Source: Strigamia acuminata (taxonomy: Eukaryota > Arthropoda > Chilopoda > Geophilomorpha > Linotaeniidae). Taken from it: a DNA stretch of 64,000 nucleotides. The notes under the pieces are model-generated. The model did no database searches. It had not been told where the DNA came from and worked only from the letters and a program-made list of their open reading frames with translations. Of this stretch, positions 34,674 to 44,300 are shown in pieces (position 1 is the first letter of the stretch; every line of letters begins with the position of its first letter). The DNA lies in NCBI GenBank assembly GCA_949358305.1, contig OX442316.1:17236001-17300000 (forward strand), read 5' to 3'. The translations under genes were made by a program, and so were the position numbers.

Positions 34674-35276
34674 TTAAGCATGAATTAATTTGCTTAATTT
34701 TGAATTAGTTGGTTTTTTAATATTATGGCTATTATTATGAAATTTGATGGTGTAGTAAATTCTCACTTTCAAAAAATATTCACATAATTTAAATATTGGA
34801 AAATCAGTGCAACTGAATGTACAAGGGACTTCTTTAAGTTTATAAGTTATACACTTTTTAATATTTGGTTTGTTGCCATGCAAACCAAACAACAGCGAAA
34901 AAATTTTTTCCCATTCCATTAAAAATTCTACAAATAAATTAGAAGGAATTTTTAAATTAGCAAATGTATCAACACTATTATCATATGCCTTAAAAAAACA
35001 GAATAACTTTTCTGGCATGTCCAATTCCCTAGTCCCATTTAGCTCAATTTGACATTGATTACACTCATGTTCTAATAAAATTTTTTTCAAGCAATATCCA
35101 CTAAAATAAAAGAAAGATTCCTTTTCATTAAGAAATGGCGACTCAACTTTTAATTCCGGAAAAATATATTCAGATGTGTTCATATTTGATGTCATTGAAA
35201 GCAAGTGAATTTTATTTCCTGAATCCAAAGACGAGTCAACATTGTTTAATGTAGTTAAATCTGTGGCTAAATCCTC

Positions 35277-35282
35277 AAAAAA
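35277..35282 (-). other. Apparent single-base deletion in transposase
   Basis: Six A on the + strand (six T in the coding sense). Seven would join NGNCLDF to FEDLATDLTT and restore a continuous frame to the stop at 34674. As written the protein stops after LDFLRI. Confidence 0.65.
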
Positions 35283-37441
35283 TCAAGACAATTTCCATTA
35301 ATACCAGGTTGTAACATGTTGTTCATACAAACTTGACGAAAGCTACGTTGAAATTGTATGGGTGTAGGTCTGTCATTAAATCCCCCCTTACTTCGAATTA
35401 TGCCGAAAAAATTTTCAAGAGAATCTTGGTTAAGCCTTCGTGTAAACAAAAAAGTAACATTGTTTGGTTCTTCTCCTAAATACTTTTTTAACTGAAGCAA
35501 AGCATTCATTGTTGTGAGCCATCCACGTACACATTTTATACTTTTTGCATTTTTATTTGTTTTTGTGTCTCTGAACTGAAGAGAACCCATCCATAACAAT
35601 CCCCGTTTTATAAAATCCTCAATTTGCCCATTTTTCCCACCAATAGCTCGTCTGAAACGTTTATTTGAACTTATGTTACTGCTGTTAAAGCAATCAAACA
35701 ATTTGTCCATTCTCCCAACAAAATCAGCTGTTTCTAATGCCTTAGCAGGTAAAAAACCTTTAGCCACTTCCGTTTCAATTGCTGCAGCAACAGAGTGACT
35801 AAAAATTTGACTAGCCAGTTTAACTTTCATTTTTCCAAAATTTGTTACATTGATGTGTTTTTCAGTGACTCGAGGCATAAGGCGAAAATTTCTTTTTTTG
35901 TCCTCCAAATACACAGATTTAATTATATCCCATGAAGCAGTCTTTCCCTCAAAATGCACTGTATATTTCATAAAATTATTTCTAATACTTTTCAAGAGAT
36001 GGGGGGGGTCGTACATATAAAATATTTTTTTTGAATTAATAAAGAAATATGGTTTTTCTGTTGTTACTCCTAATTCATTAGCCATTGATAAGAAATTAGG
36101 GCCTTGATCCGTAATCACTGCCACCACACAATACCCAACCTTGTCAAGAGAATGGACACACTTATTAATTATTGCTATAACATTCTCTGTTTTAGTACAT
36201 GCATTGCATAGAGAATATGCAACAGGCTGCTTAAATTTCTTTAATAAACCTTGGCACATTACAACTAATGCTGAGTTAGCTTTTTTGTGCCCATTTACAA
36301 TACCATTATCCTCAAAGCCTACTACTATATCTCTCTTACTGCAGTAGAATAAATGTTCTTTTAAACTCATTTCATCTATACACAGTGAGCAGAGTATAGA
36401 TTCGTTTGGTTTAGGTTTTTGCAAAGAGTTTATTACTATCTCACACAATCCACAATCTAGGATTTGTTGAGGTAAAAAGTTATGAAGACTTCTTTTAGAT
36501 GGCAAGCGAATATAATTTTTTACATACCTGTAAGCACCTGCACCCTTATAATTTAAACCTAAAGAAAAACTTTTCATTATTGGGCACCAATGTTTTCTGG
36601 ATGTTGATGTTTCATTGCTTGTTTTGACTTGCGCTCTTAAAAGTTCATACTGCAGAGGAGTTAGCTTGTTTTCAAGAACTTTTAAGGCATCATTTGTTGA
36701 CACTGGTTTTGTTGTAGATGACAGCCTTTGTTTAGAATCTTCAGAGCGTTTAAGTTTTCGGCGTAAATTGGTTATTTGCATCTGCAGTTTCTTTTTTCTT
36801 GGCGTGTATTGTTTGCAACTTTGAACTTCTGTTGCGGCTGATTTCGTCTGATTCGTAGTGTCATCACTGTCATCACTGACATAACAATCAATGGAATTGT
36901 TTGCAGTGATGTCAGAATAATTACTACTTTCCAATGGAGGGCCTGGAGAAATCATTATATTTAATTAAGCAAATGTCAGATTGTTTGTTTAAATAATTAC
37001 TGTTGATGAAAGGAATCTTGTTTTCTTTAAATTTCTTGATTGGGTCAGTTTTGACAATTCTTTTTCTTTTTTGGGTTTGACTTTGATTTTCATTATCAGC
37101 TGTAGTTTTTATAAATTTAAAGGAATTATTATTTAACCAAAATTATTTAACCAAAAGATATACCTGTTCTCAAACCAAGTGAAGATTTGGTTTTCCTTTT
37201 ATTTTCAAGAGCTTTTGGCTTGTTTGGAACACTAAATTCTGTTGGTATAGCATTCCATACTAGAGAATTTCGTTCCGTGACATTCATGAACATACTGTCA
37301 GTGAAATGTTGGCTGCACAAGCATATATTTTTATATAAATAATCTGTCGTTTCCCCATCCAGATCTGAGCGGCGCGTGTTTATTAACCATCGTTTACTTC
37401 TATTTAATTTTAAAAATGTAATTAAAAAATGTAATGCAAAG

Positions 37442-37612
37442 AAATAACAACATTTTATCACAATTTACTTCGATTTTGAGTGAAATTACAACATTTTATC
37501 AAAAATTACTGCGATTTTCTGTAAAATTACAACATTTTATCACAATTTACTGCGATTTTGTGTGAAATTACAACATTTTATCACAATTTACTTCGATTTT
37601 GTTTGAAATTAC
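37442..37612. repeat. 41-bp tandem repeat in transposase intron
   Basis: Four copies of ATTACAACATTTTATCACAA followed by TTTACTGCGATTTTGTGTGA. The motif CAACATTTTAT recurs every 41 bp. It lies in the intron between THAP exons 1 and 2 (37928-37400) and decays into GACAAATTACGATA-like units up to about 37880. Confidence 0.9.
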
Positions 37613-38217
37613 GATTTCTCGACGATATATGATAATTTTGACAAATTACAATATTCGTCAACAATTTATCGCAATTGTTTGACAAATTACGGTATGTTCT
37701 AACGATAAATAATGTGATTTTGACAAATTACGATATATGTTGTGAAAAATTACGATAAATTCTAACTATTTATTGCAATTTTGTGACAAATTAATGTATT
37801 TTCTAACGATAAGTAATGATTTTGTGCGAAAATACAATATTTTTAACGATTTATCTCGATTTTTTCACAAATTACGATAAAAAATTAAAAATTTAATGGT
37901 GTTTGAACAAGTTTTGGATAATATTTACCTGTCTGGATTTTTAGGAAATCTAAAAAATGATAACGTTGGATTTCTTATTGCATTATTATTGCAATGAAGT
38001 GCCCCACAATATCTCCCACCGTTTAGTTTCATTATAAGTTGCAAATAATGTTTTTATTATGTTTTTTGGAAACACGAAATAAAAATACTACATGTGCACA
38101 ATACAAAACTCGAGGTTGATACTAGATGGCCGCCAGGTGGCGTTAGACGCATGCGCAGATGCAACTACAGGCCAGGGATTAACACACATTGCCCTACTGT
38201 CTCTTCTCTATACTGTG

Positions 38218-38325
38218 AATCTAATGGATATTTCGTTGCGCCATCTGGTGGCAATATTTTAGTTCGTGACACCGCCACCAGATGGTGCTAAAAACAATTC
38301 GTTGCGCCATCTGGTAGCGATATTT
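38218..38325. mobile_element. Foldback element, outer right arm
   Basis: This continues the right arm past the P element. TGGATATTTCGTTGCGCCAT and TTCGTGACACCGCCACCAGA mirror the left arm at 31665-31775. It begins with the right copy of the P target duplication (38218-38225). CTCF-like cores lie at 38238-38251 (reverse), 38275-38289 and 38304-38318 (reverse, one change). Confidence 0.75.
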
Positions 38326-38349
38326 TTAGTTTTTGTTGTTTTAGTTGGG

Positions 38350-38412
38350 GATTATCCTTGGGAGACCCTTGGAGATTTTCCTTGGAGGACCCTTGGTGAT
38401 TTTCCTTGGGGG
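38350..38412. repeat. 24-bp repeat block, right flank
   Basis: Two to three copies of the GACCCTTGGTGATTTTCCTT unit in the same orientation as the block at 31518-31613. They are the other half of an array interrupted by the foldback element. Confidence 0.88.
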
Positions 38413-39797
38413 AGCCTCCGGGGAGCCTCTGGGAAGCTTCCGGGGAGCCTCTGGAAGGCCTCCGGGGAGCCTCCAGAGAGCGTCCGGGGAGCCTTCGGAG
38501 AGCGTCCGGGGAGCATCCGGGGAGCCTCTGGGGAGCCTCCGGGGAGCCTCCGGGGAGCGTCCGGGGAGCCTCCAGGGAGCGTCCGGGGAGCCTCCGGGGA
38601 GCCTCCGGGGAGCCTCTGGGAAGCGTCCGGGGGGCCTCCGGGAGGCCTCCAGGGAGCCTTTGGGGAGCGTCCGGGGAGCCTCTGGAGAGCGTCTGGACGG
38701 CCTCCGGGGAGCGTCCGGGGAGCGTCCGGGAAGCTTCCGGGGAGCCTCCGGAAGGCCTCCGGGGAGCCTCCGGAAGGCCTCCGGGGAGCCTCCAGGAAGC
38801 GTCCGGGGAGCCTTCAGAGAGCGTCCGGGGAGCGTCCGGGGAGCCTCTGGGGAGCATCCGGGGAGCCTCCGGGAAGCATCCGGGGAGCCTCTGGGGAGCC
38901 TCTGGGGAGCCTTTGGGGAGCGTCCGGGAAGCCTCCGGAGAGCGTCCGGGAAGCCTCCGGGGAGCCTCTGGGGAGCGTCCGGGGAGCCTCTGGAGAGCGT
39001 CTGGACGGCCTCCGGGGAGCGTCCGGGAAGCCTCCGGAGAGCGTTCGGAGAGCCTCCGGGGAGCTTCCAGGGAGCCTCCAAGGAGCCTCCGGGGAGCGTC
39101 CAAAGAGCCCCCGGAGAGCCTCCGGGGAGCGTCCGGGAGGCCTCCAGGGAGCGTCCGGGGAGCCTCTGGGAAGCCTCTGGGGAGCTTCCAGGGAGCCTCC
39201 AAGGAGCCTCCGGGGAGCGTCCAAAGAGCCCCCGGGGAGCGTCCGGGAGGCCTCCAGGGAGCGTCCGGGGAGCCTCTGGGAAGCCTCCGGGGAGCGTCCG
39301 GGGAGCCTCCAGGGAGCGTCCGGGGAGCCTCCGGGGAGCCTCCGGGAGGCCTCCGGGGAGCCTCCGGGAGGCCTCCGGGGAGCCTCCGGGAGGCCTCCGG
39401 GGAGCCTCCGGGGAGCCTCCGGGGAGCCTCCGGGGAGCCTCCGGGGAGCTTCTGGGAAGCGTCCGGGGAGCCTCCGGGAGGCCTCCAGGGAGCCTTTGGG
39501 GAGCGTCCGGGGAGCCTCTGGAGAGCGTCTGGACGGCCTCCGGGGAGCGTCCGGGGAGCCTCCGGAGAGCGTCCGGGGAGCCTCCGGGAGGCCTCCGGGG
39601 AGCCTCCGGGGAGCTTCTGGGAAGCGTCCGGGGAGCCTCCGGGGAGCCTCCGGGAGGCCTCCAGGGAGCCTTTGGGGAGCGTCCGGGGAGCCTCTGGAGA
39701 GCGTCTGGACGGCCTCCGGGGAGCGTCCGGGGAGCCTCCGGAGAGCGTCCGGGGAGCCTCCGGAGAGCGTCCGGGGAGCCTCCGGGGAGCGTCCGGT
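38413..39797. repeat. 11-bp GC-rich minisatellite, about 126 copies
   Basis: The unit is GGGGAGCCTCC with variants GGGGAGCGTCC, GGGAAGCCTCC and GGAGAGCGTCC. Variants recur in blocks of higher order, for example the repeated string around GTCTGGACGGCC at 38700, 39000, 39530 and 39710. Eleven is not a multiple of 3 and the unit has no stop, so frames of 300-518 codons are open on both strands. The plus frames read as GASGEPPGSLR repeats, collagen-like by accident. I see no splice or start context for real coding. Its GC content is far above the rest of the window. Confidence 0.95.
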
Positions 39798-40260
39798 GTC
39801 TATTGTCAATAGTCATCGTTAAACAAACACATTTTTTCTTTTTATAATACAGTAAGAATGTGTCCTCATACAAGCAGAACTTTCACGAATTTATATTGAG
39901 GGACCTTGCATGTATGGTGGGAGGTAGTTGTCTGAAAACGTTGCTAAATATTGGGGAAAGTTGCATGAAAACCTGACCTTAACCCTCAACCCTCAACCCC
40001 TAACGCTCGACGTTCAACGTGGCATCAGCTTGTAATAGGGAAAATCTGTCAATAAATGGCTTGTGCTTGGCAAATGAGCGTGAGCGCCAAATAAACTATT
40101 ACAAACTCTATTTATTTGTTTTATTTAATCTTTCCAATTAATGGAATAAATGTTTCGGCATTCACACCTTTATTTTCACTTGCAAAATAAAGAAATAAAC
40201 CAAGGCAACAAGTCAAATTGTTCATTGCAAAATCTAAGCGCTGCTCTGACACTGGAAACT
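39798..40260. other. Intergenic, no gene seen
   Basis: It contains CCCTCAACCCTCAACCCCTA near 39983, a short direct repeat, and a minus-strand AATAAA (TTTATT at about 40169) that could end a transcript from the block at 40596-40261. Confidence 0.4.
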
Positions 40261-40596
40261 TCAATGAACCGCTGGCACAGGCTGCTGCTGGGAATCGAAA
40301 TAAGATTTCAACAATTTCTGCATCGACTCGGTATCTCGCAACTGTTTACGCGCCCCTGGAATGCCATGCATATTCGACTCTACTGCCGGCATCTCGTTCA
40401 CTTTGACAGTGTGGCGTGCGTGTCGGGTGTGATGCAGAATGGGATGCAAGCCAACATTTAGAGGTTCAGAGTTGAGTTACAGTTTATCTACCCATGGTTG
40501 GAAGCACCGAGGGAGCTGAGCTAGGGAGGAGTCGCATTTCCCATCCTCAAGGCACGGCGGCGAGACTGTCAATGTGCTAAATACAACATGTTTCTT
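40261..40596 (-). pseudogene. Unassigned coding-like block with one in-frame stop
   Basis: On the minus strand one frame runs from 40596 to the stop at 40261 with a single internal TAA (40479-40477). The first part includes CLEDGKCDSSLAQLPRCFQP. The second ends MQKLLKSYFDSQQQPVPAVH. Composition is balanced, unlike nearby AT-rich DNA, and an AATAAA lies about 90 nt downstream. There is no ATG at the left. It may be a decayed gene, two exons of an unrecognised gene, or chance. I recognise no family. Confidence 0.3.
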
Positions 40597-40691
40597 CTAA
40601 ATACGGCCCAATTACTTCAATAAAAATATTTTATTCAACCTAAAGTGAAATCGACATAAGCTTATCAATTTTCAAAATTTTGACATTTGTT

Positions 40692-40842
40692 TTACTTCAT
40701 TTTTAACAAAAACAATATAAAAAACCAAACAACGATACGTTGCAATCGTTCTTGTCCGCCGGAAGCCTGAAATTAAAAAGAAAATAAGAAATACGTCAAT
40801 AAACAAATCAATGTCATTAAATATTACCGCACTGGCTTCCAT
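40692..40842 (-). CDS. Possible two-exon micropeptide gene (29 aa)
   Basis: Exon 1 (40842-40828) encodes MEASA and is followed by GTAATA. Exon 2 (40766-40692) follows a long pyrimidine tract and AATTTCAG and encodes ASGGQERLQRIVVWFFILFL plus LKMK and TAA. The intron is 61 nt and phase 0. AATAAA lies at 40635-40630, 57 nt after the stop. The hydrophobic stretch IVVWFFILFLL is flanked by basic residues but is short for a transmembrane helix. Exon 2 may instead splice on to the block at 40596-40261. It sits just 3' of integrin gene B on the same strand. Confidence 0.35.
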
Positions 40843-41060
40843 CTTGAATCCTACCGTAGTAGTACTCTACGAAACCTAGGAAAACAATTATGAAATAAAA
40901 ACGCTTCAAAGCGCAAGTGCGAGAAAAAATTACACAAAACACGAAACGGAATGGCCGAACTTACCTCGTTCACTTAGCAAACAAAAAAAGCAAATTCAAT
41001 TCCAATGTAAAATTCTTAAATCTCGCACATGCAAATTCGCTCGTTTCAAGTCTTCAAACT

Positions 41061-41066
41061 TTTATT
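41061..41066 (-). terminator. Candidate polyadenylation signal of integrin B
   Basis: AATAAA on the minus strand (TTTATT on the + strand), about 145 nt downstream of the integrin B stop codon. This is a plausible distance for a short 3' UTR. Confidence 0.45.
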
Positions 41067-41075
41067 CAATTACAC

Positions 41076-41210
41076 AAAGTGCAAGTAAACAGCTTGACCA
41101 CCTTCAAGGCACTTTTCCAGGTAAAAATTTGTCACAAAATAAGAATAAACATGTCTTTTTTGTTGTGTGGAAGACGACTCCATAGAATTTCCAAACTTGA
41201 AAAATAGACA
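41076..41210 (-). other. In-frame 45-codon extension after the integrin B stop
   Basis: The TAG of integrin B is followed in frame by 45 sense codons beginning TGT CTA and ending GTG TAA near the polyadenylation signal. The translated sequence (CLFFKFGNSMESSSTQQKRH and onward) does not resemble the extension after gene A. Most likely it is 3' UTR that is open by chance. Confidence 0.2.
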
Positions 41211-41315
41211 CTATAAAAATTCATCACCGTTGACCATTTTGCCATTCCGTTCACATTTGTGCAATAGAAACAGCTCCGCTCTGCCGTGCGGACGATTACG
41301 TTCGAAAAACCCCAT
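41211..41315 (-). CDS. Integrin B cytoplasmic tail exon
   Basis: This encodes MGFFERNRPHGRAELF, a segment with one cysteine, and KMVNGDEFL before TAG. The membrane-proximal motif is GFFER rather than GFFKR, so the conserved lysine has become acidic. The ends VNGDEFL (B) and VNGDKFL (A) are alike, which confirms paralogy and the frame. Confidence 0.92.
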   Translation of the reverse strand: MGFFERNRPHGRAELFLLHKCERNGKMVNGDEFL

Positions 41316-44300
41316 CTGAAATATCCAAACATTAAATCCCAATCGGAAAAAACAACCGTTCCATCTAACCTTCCGTAATAACAGCACCAAAATAAAGAAA
41401 ACAACGATTCCTGCCAACATTGAAGCCGCAATAATCCACCAAGGCACTTGGGTTCGGCTTCTCCTATCTACACGAGTAACTAATGTCTCCACCTGCATCA
41501 AATGCATCGATTCAATGACCCGAAAATAAGAAAAAAAATCACAATTAACTCACCAGGAACACATTTGGTGTCAGGGAAGTCGATTGGACGGCAAAAGGCA
41601 ATGCTGTAACACGAACGACCAGTTTGGAACTGATTTTTAACTCGTCAAAATGCAACTAAAAGAAATTGCAATATTTTTAGATTTATGTCTTAATTAAAAA
41701 CCATGTTAACCCGCTTTAAATAGCATGCTGGTGGGCATGAAATTTGCCATCTTTTGGGAATTTTAGATACAAAGCTTATACCTGCGTGCCGGTATAAAGT
41801 GAAAAAGCCATCCGAATGAATAATTATGTTGGAATTTGGGCCAGAAATGGAGTTTTCTAGATATTCTAGATATAAATTTAGGCCAATTTCCTACATTTTG
41901 GACATCTAAAAATGCTTTTCAAGCTTGATTAGGCTTTGCCGGCAGTCTGGTCAAACCCGCGCTATACCGACATGCTGCTTAAAGCGGAGTAATACGATGA
42001 TCTTTTACCGTTTTTATAGAACTGGTCCGTAACCTGGATCGGATGCGAATATACACGTGATGTCCTCTCGCTATGGAATGAGCGGTGCAAAATATTTTGG
42101 TGCAAAGAGTCGATCTGCACGACTACTAAAGAGAAGGCGTTTGTGTATTGTCAATTTGTCATTTGAAAAGTACAGAGATTTTGATTAAAAAAAGAAAATT
42201 TGTCAAATTGCCAAATTTCTCACCAGTTCTTGCTCGAATTGCACATTTAAATTTAAATCCGTCCTCGCAGACCGTTGATTGGTTTGGTAATAAAGTGAAA
42301 TATTTTCCTTATTGGATTTGAGCGGTGGAGAGGCGGATTCGTCGAGCTTTTATGAAAAACATGCGAATTAATCAGACTGAAATTCAAAATAACGTCGCAA
42401 AACGTACAGTTAAATTGAGGTAATTAGCTTGGGATACGAATTCGCATCGTCCCGGAGCGGAAGCTTCGGGTTGGTCGAGTAAATAAAGCAAATCGTGGCC
42501 GGCCAATGTCTTCGCGGGCCATAAAACACACATTTCGGCTTCAATGATCTCGCTGGGTCCACGATTGTAAACCTGAAGTTGAATTTACGTTGAAATGAAA
42601 GCCCGGAACGAATCGATATATATTTTTGTAACTTGAAGGGGAAAAAATGAAAAAAGTTACATGAGAAAGATCATAAAGTTACATCGTAAACATGAATAAT
42701 CTCGGGTCCAATATCCGCTTCGTGCGTTTGCACGTCAGATACGATAGTTGCATTGTACAACACAATTCCTGGAATCGAAATACTAAAAGAAAGAAAGAAA
42801 AAATAATTTACATAATTCGAGTCGATTAAATTATAATGTTTACCCGGAAACTGACAAGTCGATCTGCTGTTTGACCGGCACTTTAACGACCATATAATTA
42901 TTAAATTCAGTGCTCATGATTTCAGGATTGGAACTGTGTCGACAAAAATCATTCAATTATTTGTAAATAAAAGGAGAAAATATTATATTTTCACACCTAT
43001 TGACTTGCAGTGTAAATTCATACGTATCATCGGTGGAATTTAAATACATAGGCTCGAGAATAATCGTAAATAAAATCTATTTTCAGAGAAAAATTGAAAA
43101 AGTTGAGAAAAATTGATGAATTTTGGTATCTCACAGTTGAGTTGGCTTTTAGGAGGTTTCCAACGTCACATTGGTAATAATTATCCGTAGTGGAAACGTG
43201 GATGCACGAAATAGGAACACCCTGTGGAATTAAGACGTGAAAACTGTGCACATAAAATATTTTATCGTCAAAATAGACACACACCACGGTGTTCGTATAA
43301 ATATTAACATATTCGATTCCAGATGGAATTTCAACATAAAAAGTCGTTTCAAACGCATCTTCACCCGTGTTTGTGATATCAATCAGCAACTCAAGTCGAT
43401 CCCCACTCCCCAGCAGATATGTCGTTTGATTTCTTTAAAAAAAATAAAAATAATAAAAAATTCGATTGCAAGAAAAATCCACTTACGGGTCGCACTTTAA
43501 CTGCAAATCCGGAACACAAATATTTTTCCTCCCGCAAAATTTCGCCTCAATATTGATCTAAACGACAATTAATTTGAAAATAAAAAAAAAAATCAATACA
43601 AATTTATTATAAACAAATACTTCTTTTCTTAAATTCGAATTGGTATTTTTATCCAAAATCGGTTTGACAACCCCTTTCACGTCGGATTTCCGATCCGTCA
43701 GACTGTAATTCGTCCCCACAATAATTGGAGTCAACTTATCTCGAAGAGCACTCTAAAAAAAATTCCTCAACTCTCATTTCGACCGAGAAAAACACTAATT
43801 ACAATAATAGATTCGTTCACCTTGATGTAGATGAAAATGCTTTTACAGTAAATGGAATCTTTGTGCAGAACTGCACTAGAATTCTGAACATGATCGTGCT
43901 CGCTTGTTAAGAAGAAAACTCGAGTACCACTCGTTTTAAGCACATCCAACTGAGTAACGAACTCGAACTCTGAAAGTACAGACCCCATTACGTGCTAAAT
44001 GTTGGTCTCAATCGATCCACTTACCCATTTTTGAAGCCACGCCCGCACCTGAATACTCGAGGCACAAATGGATCACTACGCACGACACCGACGTTCCATC
44101 CAATAAATTGCATCCTTTATCTAGTAAATTAATTTTCTCCGGTTTTATGCTAAAACTAGCCGAGACCGACACTACCGGGCGAGATCTTAAAAGCGATAAA
44201 AGCGTCAAAAACAAAACAAATGCATAAATTAACGCCAATTTTTGTCTCTCACTTGAACAAAAACGCCATTTTCGAAGCGTAAGCTCCTACGATTAAATCT

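Larger units (their letters stand above)
34674..38032 (-). pseudogene. THAP-domain P-type transposase, one frameshift
   Basis: Exons on the minus strand are 38032-37929 (ATG), 37399-37164, 37099-37001 and 36942-34674, all GT-AG and phase-consistent, giving about 900 codons, close to THAP9-type length. Exons 1-2 form a THAP zinc finger: CGALHC (CX4C), RFPKNP, KRWLINTRR and CSQHF. Exon 3 is basic (QKRKRIVK), then LQMQITNLRRKLKR looks like a short coiled coil. The RNase H-like core shows CIDEMSLKE, VITDQGPNF, YMYDPPHLLKSIRNNF and QDSLENFFGIIRSKGG. The frame ends at 35267 (TAG), but the next frame resumes with EDLATDLTTLNNVDSS and runs to 34674. This implies one missing base in the A-run at 35277-35282. 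It is either a true inactivating lesion or a homopolymer assembly error. Confidence 0.85.
33475..38217. mobile_element. P-superfamily DNA transposon, 4743 bp
   Basis: A full-length element with perfect 29-bp terminal inverted repeats (33475-33503 and 38189-38217) beginning CACAGTATAGAGAAGAGACA and continuing GTAGGGCAA. Perfect 8-bp target duplications AATCTAAT flank it. On the minus strand it encodes a THAP-domain transposase of about 900 codons in at least four exons. It lies inside the right arm of a foldback element. Identical repeats and duplications point to a fairly recent insertion, but the transposase has a frameshift. Confidence 0.93.

Noticed and set aside
38266-39873. Several 300-518-codon open frames on both strands (GEPPGS and SPEAPRRLPG repeats)
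   Set aside because: All are products of the stop-less 11-bp minisatellite; no start context, splice sites or unique sequence supports coding.
39968-40010. CCCTCAACCCTCAACCCCTAA as interstitial telomere repeat
   Set aside because: Insect telomeres are usually (TTAGG)n; the units here do not match and are too few.
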